Shown: positions 35,821-44,983, counted from the stretch's first letter. The stretch is DNA of 64,000 bases from Nitrosopumilaceae archaeon (GCA_035631875.1 DASQHX010000011.1:310001-374000), one strand, 5' to 3'. The notes: a model not told the origin generated them from the letters alone. Made by a program: numbers and translations.

Positions 35821-36045
35821 ATGAGAATAGGAAAACTACTGATTGGAATTGGAATAATTATTGCGATTTCTGGAATAGTGTTTTTTCTACAAGGACAGTC
35901 TATAATAGGCCCAAAATCATCTTTCATGTATTCAAATCCTCACTGGATTACAAACGGACAATGGATTGCGATTGCAGGAATAATTGTTTTTGTAGTGGGA
36001 TTGTTAATATCGAAATTAATTCACAATTCCCAAAGTCATAGTTGA
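35821..36045 (+). CDS. small two-helix membrane protein
   Basis: A 74-residue protein with two hydrophobic helices (about 5-23 and 47-65) separated by a short polar loop (GPKSSFMYSNPHWITNG). It overlaps the 3' end of the converging Lrp-type gene. No family is recognised, but the two-helix layout and clean start make it a credible gene. Confidence 0.5.
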   Translation: MRIGKLLIGIGIIIAISGIVFFLQGQSIIGPKSSFMYSNPHWITNGQWIAIAGIIVFVVGLLISKLIHNSQSHS

Positions 36046-36246
36046 TCTTACTTTGTCTAATTTGCGAATTTTTTTTGTTATTATACTATCCATCTGTGCT
36101 TCGGTTTCAGTTTCTACTTCTACGACAATGTCATAATCGCCATATACAATTCTTGCATCTTTGACTTTGTCCATTTTTGAAAGTTTTGACACAATATCGT
36201 TTTCAGATCCAAGTTCACAGCCTATGAGGATATACGCCTTTTCCAT
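36016..36246 (-). CDS. stand-alone Lrp/AsnC ligand-binding (RAM) domain protein
   Basis: A 76-residue protein consisting only of the Lrp/AsnC effector-binding domain (AYILIGCELGSENDIVSKL and ARIVYGDYDIVVEVE), without a DNA-binding domain. Such single RAM proteins are frequent in thaumarchaea and may form mixed rings with full-length Lrp proteins or act as amino-acid sensors. Its 3' end overlaps the small membrane protein gene by 30 bases. Confidence 0.8.
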   Translation of the reverse strand: MEKAYILIGCELGSENDIVSKLSKMDKVKDARIVYGDYDIVVEVETETEAQMDSIITKKIRKLDKVRSTMTLGIVN

Positions 36247-36523
36247 AATATTCTATCATATAACGATCTTAAATCTTTATTCTGCTTATTTTACGATACA
36301 TTGAAAGTACTGAGTCAAATTATGACATTCGTTATCTTTTTTCCTGAATTATAAAAATCTTGAATTGGGACTCGCAATACATACAATTCAAAAAAGCCCT
36401 CTCATGGTTTGTATTCCATAATGCCATTTCCATTTTTGGTAGAGCATATTTTTATGAATATCCAACGTTGGTACATGTAACCATGAATTTCACTTTTTGC
36501 CTTTACGGATGGAGTAGTTAGTT

Positions 36524-37270
36524 GTGTTGGTAGAAAAATCTAAAGAGAAAACATTTGAACAAATTTTTGAAGTAAAGTTTACACCAAAAGAAAATAATAA
36601 ACGACAATCATCTGCAATTAGAAGAGAAACATTACCTTGGATGCAAAAGGATGTAACTAGAAACACTTCTAACGATACAATGAATTTCAATGAGGAAAGT
36701 ATACAGCAAACAAAGAACAGGAATACAACACAATCAACCGTATTTCAAGTGAGGAGTATGGAGAAGACAAGTAAACCTAGTAAAAGAGAAGAAATGATTA
36801 CAAGTATAATTGAAGATCCACTTGTAAATAATAGACAACAAAACATGTCTGATGAAATTTTGCAATATCGGCAAGTAATACAATCACTCAGATCAGAGCT
36901 TGCAGAATACAAAATCAAGATGAATGCTATGCAACCAGAAATTATACGATATGATCAGAACACTAAATCACTCAGATCAGAGCTTGCAGAATACAAAACC
37001 AAGATTAATCCTATGCAACTAGAAATTATACGATATGATCAGAACACTAAATCACTCAGATCAGAACTTGCAGAATACAAAACCAAACTTGAACTTACTA
37101 CAAAGAATCAGCAAAATGACATTGATTCACTCAGATCAGAGCTTGCAGAATACAAAACCAAGATTAATCCTATGCAGCTAGAAATTGTACAATGTGATCA
37201 GGTCATACAATCACTTAGGGGCGAAATTTCTCGACTTACAAATTATCTGGACTTAATGATTTTAAAGTAA
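36524..37270 (+). CDS. cytoplasmic coiled-coil protein with near-identical 28-residue repeats
   Basis: A 248-residue protein, GTG start, with no signal or membrane segment. Residues about 120-235 contain four copies of SLRSELAEYK-type units. The first three start 84 bases apart (36884, 36968, 37052) and a fourth follows 75 bases later (37127), so three periods of 28 residues and a shorter one are seen. The N-terminal 100 residues are polar and probably disordered. It may be a structural or scaffolding protein; no family is recognised. The repeats have nearly identical DNA, which suggests recent tandem duplication. Confidence 0.6.
   Translation: MLVEKSKEKTFEQIFEVKFTPKENNKRQSSAIRRETLPWMQKDVTRNTSNDTMNFNEESIQQTKNRNTTQSTVFQVRSMEKTSKPSKREEMITSIIEDPLVNNRQQNMSDEILQYRQVIQSLRSELAEYKIKMNAMQPEIIRYDQNTKSLRSELAEYKTKINPMQLEIIRYDQNTKSLRSELAEYKTKLELTTKNQQNDIDSLRSELAEYKTKINPMQLEIVQCDQVIQSLRGEISRLTNYLDLMILK
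36884..37200 (+). repeat. tandem 84-base repeats inside the coiled-coil gene
   Basis: Copies beginning TCACTCAGATCAGA occur at 36884, 36968, 37052 and 37127. The 84-base spacing keeps frame, and the copies differ by only a few bases. Confidence 0.85.
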
Positions 37271-37353
37271 ATAATGAATAGAAATGCACATGCAAGATAA
37301 TATGAATTATTTGATGTTACAGTTATATCTACTTGAAAGAGGACTTGAGTAAT

Positions 37354-38031
37354 ATGGCATATGAATTAGTTAAATCAATTCATAGATTAATACAGCAAGG
37401 AATTGGAGATGCAGCTAGGTTAGAATACATACTAGATAGGATTGAGAAGGGAAAAGATCTTTATTCTTCAGATAAAACATATCTTGATAATTTATTATAT
37501 ACAAATGAGATGGTCACAGATGAACAAACAGAGATACAGACTGAATCACACTCAGTTGAAAATCTAGATGCTGACATAAAGAGATTAAACACTCAACTAG
37601 AAAACATTTTGAAAAACAAACAAAAAATAGAGAAAACTAAATCAGGTCATAACATATCAACAATTCAAACACCAGGAAAAACTAAATCGGTTAATGAAAC
37701 TATTGTCACTTATAAAAGTGAGGTAACAACACTTGTTCTTGCAGTTGTGTTAGGACTTGTCTCTTTGCAAGGAATTGGACATATTTACATAGGAAAAATT
37801 GCTAGAGGCACAGGAATTCTTGTATTGTCTTTACTTCTTTCCACTCTCGGTGTTTCTTATTTGATAGGAATCAAAACCTCGGTTCTATCATTTACGTCCA
37901 TTTATTTTCTTCCTGCATTAGTTGTAGGATATTTTGTGTTATATGTATTTCAGATACTTGATGGCCGTAAACTTTGTGTAGTATATAATGAATACTTCTC
38001 TGAACACAACAAAAGACCACCGTGGTGGTAA
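37354..38031 (+). CDS. TM2-like membrane protein with N-terminal helical region
   Basis: About 225 residues from ATG 37354; GAGG at 37339-37342 is a reasonable ribosome-binding site, and TTG codons at 37333 and 37345 are alternatives. The N-terminal half is helical and charged (SVENLDADIKRLNTQLENILK is coiled-coil-like). The C-terminal half has membrane helices beginning with QGIGHIYIGKIARGTGILV, which matches the TM2 pattern of a Gly-rich turn between helices. It lies downstream of the coiled-coil gene, so the pair could be functionally linked. The role is unknown. Confidence 0.6.
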   Translation: MAYELVKSIHRLIQQGIGDAARLEYILDRIEKGKDLYSSDKTYLDNLLYTNEMVTDEQTEIQTESHSVENLDADIKRLNTQLENILKNKQKIEKTKSGHNISTIQTPGKTKSVNETIVTYKSEVTTLVLAVVLGLVSLQGIGHIYIGKIARGTGILVLSLLLSTLGVSYLIGIKTSVLSFTSIYFLPALVVGYFVLYVFQILDGRKLCVVYNEYFSEHNKRPPWW

Positions 38032-38095
38032 TTCGTTAAATTATTACATTAGGATAACTACCACATAAAATTATTTAAGATACAACAATTCTAAT

Positions 38096-39586
38096 CTAAT
38101 TCTTTATTTCAAGAGTTTGTAGTATGTTCGAATTCATATCGTAAACTCTAATCAAATGATTATTTGTATCGGTAATGTACATCTTATCTTGGAATAATTC
38201 TATATCGCTTGGCTCATAAAGACCAAGGGAATCACATGTTGGGTCATCTAATCTACACATTCCATTCATTTCTGTTTTTCCAACTGTTGTCTTTACTTGA
38301 TTAGTTTCTAGATCAATTTCTCTGATTGCAGAGTTGTAAGTATCTGCAACATAGATCTTGTTCTTTGATGCATATACTCCTAATGGGTGTTGAAACAATG
38401 CTTCATCAACATGACCATCTTTGTGCCCAAATACAAATAATCCGTGACCAACTGTTGTCTTTACTTGATTAGTTTCTAGATCAATTTCTCTGATTGCAGA
38501 GACTTCACTATCTGCAAAATATAATTTGGTTCCTGATATAGAAAGCCCACTTGGTTGTGCAAGTTGTGCTTGTTGTTTTTCACCATCGATAATATTTTCA
38601 TATCCATTTCCAGCAAATGGTTTTGCAATACCTGATTCCATATCATATGTCCAAATCTGGTGATTTCCTGCCATTGCAATGAAAATTAGATTACCTTTTT
38701 GTGCCACATCCCATGGCGATGTGATGGAAATTTCTTTTCCCTTTCCACCTTGTGAAATCCACGGACCTTGACGTCCTGTCCCAACAAGGGTGATGACTTT
38801 TTTGTTTATCACGTCTATTTTTCTTATGGCGTGATTTTCAGTATCTGCCACTATTACAGAATCATCTTTCCATACTACTCCTTGTGGCCTGAAAAAAGTT
38901 GCAGTTTCAAAACTGCCATCAGAAAATCCAATCTTCCCACTTCCTATGATGTGTTCGATTTTGCCAGAAAGATTGGTAACAATGATTCTGTTGTGGTTTG
39001 AATCAGACAATACGATTTTACCTTTGGATATTGATATTTTTCCTGGAAAGGAAAGTGTTGCCTTGTTCTGTGATTTTTTATATTCTATATTGAAAGGTTC
39101 TCTTGCAAGAGTTCCTGTTTTGGAATGTTTCTCTAAAAGTACATCTACAGTATCTTCAATTGATTCCTTTTGGCCTTCACCTGATTGTTTGTAAACTATA
39201 GTTCCATTGGGATCTATGATAATGATTGTAGGCCATCCACTAACATCGTACTTACGCCAAATTGACATGTTCCTATCTACGACTACTGGATGGGAAATTT
39301 CATATCTTGCAACAGCACTTTCGATATTTTTTTTGTCTTGTTCATTGAAGAATTTTGCTGAATGTACGCCAATAAAAATGACCGGTTTGCCTTCATATTT
39401 TTTCTCTAATGATGCTAAGGCGGGAAGCATATGCATACAATTTATGCAACAGTATGTCCAAAAATCCAACACTATTATCTGACCTTTTAGTTTTTCAAGC
39501 GAAAGGGGTTCCTTTACATTAATCCAATCATAACCGTCTGGAAAATTTTGTGCTTTTGTTATTCTAGTGAAAACTTCATCAAACAT
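38096..39586 (-). CDS. thioredoxin-fold protein with NHL repeats (NHLRC2-like)
   Basis: A 496-residue protein. An N-terminal thioredoxin/TlpA-like domain (about 25-150) carries a YCCINC motif with the redox pair Cys47/Cys50. It is followed by an NHL beta-propeller (about 180-496). No signal peptide is visible, so it is likely cytoplasmic, as for NHLRC2-like proteins. AIREIDLETNQVKTTVG occurs twice, and the DNA is identical over 54 bases at these places. The function may be redox-linked binding; the substrate is unknown. Confidence 0.8.
   Translation of the reverse strand: MFDEVFTRITKAQNFPDGYDWINVKEPLSLEKLKGQIIVLDFWTYCCINCMHMLPALASLEKKYEGKPVIFIGVHSAKFFNEQDKKNIESAVARYEISHPVVVDRNMSIWRKYDVSGWPTIIIIDPNGTIVYKQSGEGQKESIEDTVDVLLEKHSKTGTLAREPFNIEYKKSQNKATLSFPGKISISKGKIVLSDSNHNRIIVTNLSGKIEHIIGSGKIGFSDGSFETATFFRPQGVVWKDDSVIVADTENHAIRKIDVINKKVITLVGTGRQGPWISQGGKGKEISITSPWDVAQKGNLIFIAMAGNHQIWTYDMESGIAKPFAGNGYENIIDGEKQQAQLAQPSGLSISGTKLYFADSEVSAIREIDLETNQVKTTVGHGLFVFGHKDGHVDEALFQHPLGVYASKNKIYVADTYNSAIREIDLETNQVKTTVGKTEMNGMCRLDDPTCDSLGLYEPSDIELFQDKMYITDTNNHLIRVYDMNSNILQTLEIKN
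38280..38333. repeat. 54-base direct repeat, copy 1, within NHL propeller
   Basis: Identical to 38448-38501; the copies are 168 bases (56 codons) apart, the size of one propeller repeat. Confidence 0.9.
38448..38501. repeat. 54-base direct repeat, copy 2, within NHL propeller
   Basis: Identical to 38280-38333; it encodes the second AIREIDLETNQ segment. Confidence 0.9.
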
Positions 39587-39643
39587 AATTTAATTTTAAA
39601 TTTTTCAATATAAATATTAAATGAAGTAGGCAATGGTGAAAGT

Positions 39644-40843
39644 TTAGAAACCTGCAGCAATAGGATCTGAAGGTTTCATTATCTCACGCAATAGAATAGT
39701 TGCATACGAGCCTCGAGACAATGTAAAACTTACAAATGGCTCTAATGTGGAAAAACTTTCGCATTTTATTGTAGCTTGTCTGAATCCCCCCTCATTACTT
39801 ACCTCTTGCATTTCTTTTGAAAAGAAATCTTTTGCATGAATCTGTTCTTTTTCTAAAACTTGGGAAATTTGATAATCAAATCTATTTTTTTTAGAATAAG
39901 AATAGCCTACTAGAGGTATTGCAAGCCTTTGGTCTGGATCATTTTGATATCTTCCAAGATCGTTTTTCTTATCAAAACAAACGTCTCCTTCTTTTGGTAA
40001 AAATAATTCTTCGCCATACTCAAAAGCTTGACTTACTACACAATTGAATACATAAGACTGGAAGGCTTGAACAAAAAATCTTCTCAGAGAAAGAGGAATT
40101 GTTCTTATGGCCTTGATGGCATCTCCATACTGCACCATTTCATGAAGTACTATTCTTTCAATATCCATCTGATGGGGTATTTCTTGTAAAGCTTTTGAAT
40201 AATTTGACTTGTCTTCAAGCATTTTTCTTATTTTATTATTTTCAACTGAATCATATTCTGAGCTAAAAGAAAGAAGTAGATGAACTGCCAATTCAAAATC
40301 ATTTTGTAGTATTGCTTTTCCTATGAGATGAGATACTGGTCTTTTACTGCCAAATCTCTGATATCCAAAAAAGTTTAAAATCTTCTCATATTCATTAAAA
40401 TTATCAATTTTTGTAAAATCCGCATCTTGGATTTTTATCTTAAAATGATTCCCAATCATGTCTTTTTTTGTAAATGGTTTTGTAACAAACCCTATTCGCG
40501 TAAGATCATATCTGTTGGTGATGAATTTTTCAGGTGATTTAGAGGTACTTGTATCACACACAAATTGTTCGGTTGTAGCACTAGCATCTTTTAGTCCTAA
40601 CGCCTTCAGTCTTATCCCATGAATTTTCAAAATCTCAGAAAGAGCATGATTTGTATCAATTCCATATTTTTTTAACTTGTATACTGCATAACTACCGGTC
40701 TGGGAAATTTTAGATAATGTTCTCTGATCTAAAATTTCAGATACAAAAAAATCCTCTTGATTTGTTCGTATTTTCCCTCCAATGCCTTCAAAATTTGTAC
40801 TGTATGCAAAGATCCCTATACTGGAATCAATCTTTGGAATCAC
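39644..40843 (-). CDS. truD: tRNA pseudouridine synthase D
   Basis: A 399-residue TruD enzyme. ALGLKDASATTEQ (about 81-93) contains the catalytic Asp86, and GYQRFGSKRPVSHLIGKAI (about residues 165-185) is the family signature. FFVQAFQSYVFN is a further conserved block. It makes pseudouridine 13 in tRNA (and may modify other RNAs in archaea). Length and motif order are normal. It starts 3 bases after the stop of the secreted propeller gene. Confidence 0.93.
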   Translation of the reverse strand: MIPKIDSSIGIFAYSTNFEGIGGKIRTNQEDFFVSEILDQRTLSKISQTGSYAVYKLKKYGIDTNHALSEILKIHGIRLKALGLKDASATTEQFVCDTSTSKSPEKFITNRYDLTRIGFVTKPFTKKDMIGNHFKIKIQDADFTKIDNFNEYEKILNFFGYQRFGSKRPVSHLIGKAILQNDFELAVHLLLSFSSEYDSVENNKIRKMLEDKSNYSKALQEIPHQMDIERIVLHEMVQYGDAIKAIRTIPLSLRRFFVQAFQSYVFNCVVSQAFEYGEELFLPKEGDVCFDKKNDLGRYQNDPDQRLAIPLVGYSYSKKNRFDYQISQVLEKEQIHAKDFFSKEMQEVSNEGGFRQATIKCESFSTLEPFVSFTLSRGSYATILLREIMKPSDPIAAGF

Positions 40844-40846
40844 TTC

Positions 40847-42403
40847 TTATTTTATAGTGACTGTCACATACTTTGATATTGTAACTTCGTGATATCGTGC
40901 ACCAATTAGAACTTTGTATGTTCCTGTAAATGCAAAATTATCTGCAGAAATACTAATTGAAACAGTCTTTGGCTGATTTGTCATAGTTACTTGGGAATTA
41001 CTAGAAACAATAAGATCATTAGTATTTGCAGTATTTGATGTAACTATCGTAACAGGATCTATGATTTGTTCATTTGGAGTTATTGTAAATGATATTGTGG
41101 AATTCTCACCTCTATGAAGAGTAATATCTGTTGGAGTTACATTCACATCCGCTGGGAGCGGTACCTTTGGATCTAGAAAACCAATGTTGTTTTCAACCCA
41201 TTCTGTAAACCACACCTTGTCATCCCTTGTTGTAAAATCAAGCACTTGAGCTACTCCACAATCTTGTAAGGCTCCACAGTCAGACCAGTTTGAATTTGCA
41301 GAAGGAACTTGATATTCTACTAGGGTGCCTTTTGCAGGATCAAAAACAGCTATTCTGTTTGCTACCTGCTCATTAAACCAGATTCTGCCACTGTCGTCAA
41401 TCTGATTCCAATATGGTCTAGAAATTGGTGTCTTTATCAACCCTGACGCATTGCCATATGAGGACTCTATAGGCGTTGAAGTGATAAATCTTGTAAATTG
41501 CTGTGACTGTGGATCAAAACTAAAAAACATACTACTTGCAGTATCGGTAATCCATATCTTGCCATTTTTTTCTATTGATATTCCATTTGGAGCCAAAATC
41601 CCTGGAGGAAGATTAAATTGAGTTTTGTTGCCTGTTTGGGGATCGTATCTTACCAGATTTCCTCCTTGTTGATATACCCAAACTGTGTACCAGATTTTTC
41701 CATTAGAATCTACTGCCATGTCGCTAGTAAAGTTGTAATTTCCTGGAGACGATATTGTTGAATAATCTATGGTAGAACCAACCTGATCTAAATTAAAAGA
41801 TGTTATTTTTCTTCCTACAAAATCATTTATTAAAATTTCTTTACCGCTTGTGACAAGCATCTGAGGAAATGCTTCACTTTGACCAGGTGTTTTTGGATAA
41901 TTGAAATTAGCATATTTTGTATCAGTAGGAGAGAATCTCCAAATTAGACCGTGTCCAGAATCTGTATACCACAAGTTTCCATCAGGTGTATAACCAATTC
42001 CCCACATCATTGATTTTTCATGTGATTGCCATAATGGATTTGCATATTCTGTAAAGTTTTTGGTGGAAGGATCAAACTTGGCAATTTTTCCTGTATTTGA
42101 TTCAGCAAACCAGACATTTCCATTTGGATCTGTCGTTATACCTAATGGTTGTGTACATGCAGTAGGAATCTTGAATTCTGTTATGTATTTGTTAGATTTT
42201 GCATCACTAGTTTCACAAAATGTTGGACGGTCCTTGTCCTTGTAATTATCTGCAGGTGTACCAGTTATTGTAGTATCAGTAGTTTGAGCCGTTTTTGGAT
42301 TACCAAAACCGCCAAATAATGCCACAGTTGAACTTCCTACCATTATGGCTCCAAACCCAACAGCCATTATAATCATCAGAATTTTTCTGTTTTTCTTCTT
42401 CAC
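40847..42403 (-). CDS. secreted Vgb-like beta-propeller protein
   Basis: A 518-residue protein with an N-terminal membrane anchor (about 7-30, IMIIMAVGFGAIMVGSSTVALF). Residues about 75-410 form a virginiamycin B lyase-like propeller (PLGITTDPNGNVWFAES, GKIAKFDP, APNGISIEKNGKIWITD). A C-terminal beta-sandwich (about 420-518) follows. Streptogramin-lyase fold proteins in archaea rarely have proven lyase activity, so I call only the fold and the location. Confidence 0.72.
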   Translation of the reverse strand: MKKKNRKILMIIMAVGFGAIMVGSSTVALFGGFGNPKTAQTTDTTITGTPADNYKDKDRPTFCETSDAKSNKYITEFKIPTACTQPLGITTDPNGNVWFAESNTGKIAKFDPSTKNFTEYANPLWQSHEKSMMWGIGYTPDGNLWYTDSGHGLIWRFSPTDTKYANFNYPKTPGQSEAFPQMLVTSGKEILINDFVGRKITSFNLDQVGSTIDYSTISSPGNYNFTSDMAVDSNGKIWYTVWVYQQGGNLVRYDPQTGNKTQFNLPPGILAPNGISIEKNGKIWITDTASSMFFSFDPQSQQFTRFITSTPIESSYGNASGLIKTPISRPYWNQIDDSGRIWFNEQVANRIAVFDPAKGTLVEYQVPSANSNWSDCGALQDCGVAQVLDFTTRDDKVWFTEWVENNIGFLDPKVPLPADVNVTPTDITLHRGENSTISFTITPNEQIIDPVTIVTSNTANTNDLIVSSNSQVTMTNQPKTVSISISADNFAFTGTYKVLIGARYHEVTISKYVTVTIK

Positions 42404-42615
42404 AAAAGACGAACAAATATTCCTCGTTATATCTTATTCTTCTTAATATTATCAGTTCCTATGCTGTAACAGGATACTCAAGGCTACATCCTGATTCATC
42501 GGGAAGTAACTCCACATGTTCTGATCGTGTCACAGCATTTTTTCTTAGTTCTATGCATAAACCATGGTTTCACTAAATGAAACTTGTGCTTAATTTCTAG
42601 GTCTGTTTAGATCAT
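42404..42615. other. intergenic region upstream of the Vgb-like gene
   Basis: This stretch carries the promoter region of the minus-strand Vgb-like gene and one open frame on the minus strand (stop at 42459-42461) that reads ELRKNAVTRSEHVELLPDES, which looks protein-like but has no ATG and only an internal GTG. It may be a very short gene or a remnant. Nothing else is recognised. Confidence 0.3.
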
Positions 42616-42747
42616 TTATCTTTTCACAACTAGTCCCGCTTCTATCCAGGCACATCTAGGACAAAACATGTATTTTTCTGTGCCGCTACAAAGACTCTGA
42701 TCACATTCCCATTCTCCATTGTGTTTTGGACAGTAATGATAACCCAT
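42616..42747 (-). CDS. 43-residue zinc-binding microprotein
   Basis: A short ATG-initiated frame, start MGYHYCPKHNGEWEC, with a zinc-knuckle pattern: Cys6, His9, Cys15, Cys20, and Cys29/Cys32 in FCPRC. Such a Cys/His arrangement is not expected by chance. It lies alone in a 741-base region between the Vgb-like gene and the next small zinc protein. The role is unknown. Confidence 0.55.
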   Translation of the reverse strand: MGYHYCPKHNGEWECDQSLCSGTEKYMFCPRCAWIEAGLVVKR

Positions 42748-43038
42748 TCTAAATTATATAATGTAGTTTTCAATAATAAAAATTGCTCATGATTTCTATG
42801 TAACAAAGTTCTGATAAAAACTGATTAACGATTGAATCTGTAGCAAGATGTTCAGACCAGAATCTGGTCAATTATTCATTTACAAATTTATCTACAGTTT
42901 TACTATCAAATTTATTTTAAATTAAATAAAAATTGTGGAACATTTCTCAATAAAATAGTACTATGATATTTTTTAGGAACATTTAGACTATCATCATAAA
43001 TAAAATAATGAACAAAACAACTCATGGGAAGTTGCTAT
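42748..43038. other. AT-rich intergenic region with a palindrome
   Basis: No gene is seen. It holds a 15-bp palindrome (42855-42869) and two GGAACATTT-like sites (around 42932 and 42972) that resemble a shared promoter motif noted under the findings. Confidence 0.5.
42855..42869. promoter_or_regulatory. 15-bp palindrome, GACCAGA-A-TCTGGTC
   Basis: Perfect 7-base arms around a single base, in the intergenic region between two divergently placed small genes. It is a plausible dimer-binding operator; no regulator can be assigned. Confidence 0.45.
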
Positions 43039-43161
43039 ATGTCTATACTTGAAAGTGATGAAAAAATCACTTGTAGCACTTGCGGTAAAATAATTCCAGT
43101 TAGAAAAGAAGAAGAGCATATTTTTGAATGTGTAGGTAAAAAAAATGGAAATAGGAATTAA
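43039..43161 (+). CDS. 40-residue zinc-finger microprotein
   Basis: ATG at 43039 (or 43024, adding MGSCY) opens a frame starting MSILESDEKITCSTCGKIIP. It has CSTC and a later HIFEC, which makes a Cys-Cys-His-Cys zinc site. It overlaps the next gene's start (43145) by 17 bases. Together with the zinc protein at 42616 it suggests a group of tiny regulators or scaffold proteins, but the function is unknown. Confidence 0.5.
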   Translation: MSILESDEKITCSTCGKIIPVRKEEEHIFECVGKKNGNRN

Positions 43162-44356
43162 AATCATACCTATTTTTATTTTAATTCTACTGATACCATT
43201 AACATCGTATGGACAACAGACAGGTACACTTGAAATTGATTTGAAATCTATGGGGGGTGAGATGACAGATTATCATGGAATGGTCTTGAAGATATATCAA
43301 GACAACCAAAAAATTCCATTTAAAACAATTGACTCAATGTCAGGAAACCCGTACAAAGTTTCTTTACCAATTGGATATCAATACAAAGTCGAAGTATATG
43401 CAAGCAGTATGTATGCTGATGTTGGCTATGTGCATCTACAGGATAATAACGAAAAACTTGGACTTGTCATACCAAATTCAGGAAGTGTTCTTTTTACTGT
43501 TTTATACAACGATAACACTACTCCAATAAACAACGCAACGGTAATAGTAAAATCAAGTAATGGAACGTATCAATATTGGACTCCTAGTACAACAGACGAG
43601 GAGGGAAACACCATTAGGTTTTGGTTACAGCCTACTATTACAAATGATGATCACTATATTGCCAACATTTTAACTGCAACCAATCTATCATATAGTTACT
43701 CTCCAGTCAATATTTTACCAGGTATGTCAAATAATATCAAAATCGTGACACCATGGCCACCTGTTACTCCACCACTGATTGCCACCGTCTACAAATCCCA
43801 GCTTCAAAAAGTTTCGAAATCAGATGGGGATTTTGTGGTACAATTATACGACAACAATGAAAACAAAATTTCTGAATCCAAAGTAGATGTTAGAGGAGAG
43901 GCATATTTTCCTAATCTCAAAGTTGGTAGTTACATTTTGCGTACAATTGATCTAAATGATGACAATAACGTGGCGTGGGGGGTTGCCAATATCGTACTTG
44001 ATGGAAAACAAACATCGGTACAAATTTTTAAAAATCAAACAAACAACAAGATCTTGAATAGAACTCAAAATATATCATACTCAAATGAAACCTCTGTTGT
44101 AACTAATCCTGTTATTATTTCACAAAATTTGCAAACCACAATATCGCCTGATCTGTTGCTTGATATCAAAGAATGGGATGGAAATTCAGCAATTACAGTT
44201 TCAGATTCGAAACTTCTCTCTGATATGGGAATCAAAGGCAGTCATATTCCGTCTTGGATAACAAAAAATGCCAAATGGGTCGTAGGTGGTGAAATAACTG
44301 AGCAGGACTTTGTAAATGCAATCTTGTATATGCATACAAGTGGACTAATAAAATAA
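43145..44356 (+). CDS. secreted beta-rich protein with IPSWITKNAKWV-type C-terminal tail
   Basis: A 403-residue protein. A signal sequence (about 5-23, IIPIFILILLIPLTSYGQQ) precedes carboxypeptidase-regulatory-like beta-sandwich segments (YKVEVYASSMYADVGYV; PPLIATVYKSQLQK). The C-terminus IPSWITKNAKWV followed by a GGEITEQDFVNAILYMHTSG helix matches the tail module of the protein at 33319-33957. The two therefore share a C-terminal domain and probably the same cell-surface anchoring or partner. The role is unknown. Confidence 0.62.
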   Translation: MEIGIKIIPIFILILLIPLTSYGQQTGTLEIDLKSMGGEMTDYHGMVLKIYQDNQKIPFKTIDSMSGNPYKVSLPIGYQYKVEVYASSMYADVGYVHLQDNNEKLGLVIPNSGSVLFTVLYNDNTTPINNATVIVKSSNGTYQYWTPSTTDEEGNTIRFWLQPTITNDDHYIANILTATNLSYSYSPVNILPGMSNNIKIVTPWPPVTPPLIATVYKSQLQKVSKSDGDFVVQLYDNNENKISESKVDVRGEAYFPNLKVGSYILRTIDLNDDNNVAWGVANIVLDGKQTSVQIFKNQTNNKILNRTQNISYSNETSVVTNPVIISQNLQTTISPDLLLDIKEWDGNSAITVSDSKLLSDMGIKGSHIPSWITKNAKWVVGGEITEQDFVNAILYMHTSGLIK

Positions 44357-44491
44357 AAAATTAGTAAGTATCTTTCATAAAATTAGAAAAATTCTCTATC
44401 ACATAAATTCTAATAAAAGAGAAGACGCACTATGTATTTTTGAAACAGGAACTGGTATATTTTTAATTTTTCAAGATTTGTTTGCAATTTC

Positions 44492-44983
44492 TCATTTTGA
44501 TATGGCAGTAAGAAAATCTGTAACAGGTTTCTGTTCAGCTAAATCTTTAAGGCTGGTTTTGATTGCTTCTACAATGTCTTTGAAATTGCTACCAAATAAT
44601 TCCTTGAGAACCTTGTTTAGGTATTCTGGATATTCATAACAATCAGGCAAATAACAATGATAATCTTCATAGAGTTTTTGAATTACCCTTTCATATGTAG
44701 GATCTCCTATTCTGCGTAATGCATCTTCTATAGACAATGATATTAGAGATTTTTTTATAATGTGATTTTTATTATTTACTTCCCTGTCGGTATAGCTTAA
44801 AATCCGTCCACTGTTTGCGTCTATGGATATTCTTCTGATCCGTTTATTCCCTAATCCAATTTTTGCTGCAACTACCCAAATCTCACCTTCTAACAAGACA
44901 GATTCAATTGTGATTGTAGAATGATACTGCTGTAGAAAATTTTCTGCTATTTTTTCTGCTCTTTTTCTGTCCATATGCAGCAT
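44492..44983 (-). CDS. PepSY-like domain protein with C-terminal helical extension
   Basis: A 163-residue protein (second ATG at 44974). The first 75 residues (AEKIAENFLQQYHSTI, IEVWVVAAKIGL-like strand, RISIDANSGRIL) resemble a PepSY-like domain, and a small frame at 46461-46664 encodes the same domain. The C-terminal half is helical with an unusual YHCYLPDCYEYPEYL cysteine-containing segment. There is no signal peptide, so it is probably cytoplasmic. The function is unknown. Confidence 0.55.
   Translation of the reverse strand: MLHMDRKRAEKIAENFLQQYHSTITIESVLLEGEIWVVAAKIGLGNKRIRRISIDANSGRILSYTDREVNNKNHIIKKSLISLSIEDALRRIGDPTYERVIQKLYEDYHCYLPDCYEYPEYLNKVLKELFGSNFKDIVEAIKTSLKDLAEQKPVTDFLTAISK

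Noticed and set aside
36247-36523. Possible RNA gene in the 277-base gap
   Set aside because: No tRNA-like arms, no conserved boxes and no strong hairpin were seen, only the short palindrome TACATGTA; it is best read as a double promoter region.
42459-42557. Protein-like minus-strand frame (ELRKNAVTRSEHVELLPDES)
   Set aside because: There is no ATG or TTG, only an internal GTG that leaves about 24 residues. It was kept as a note in the intergenic entry and not called as a gene.
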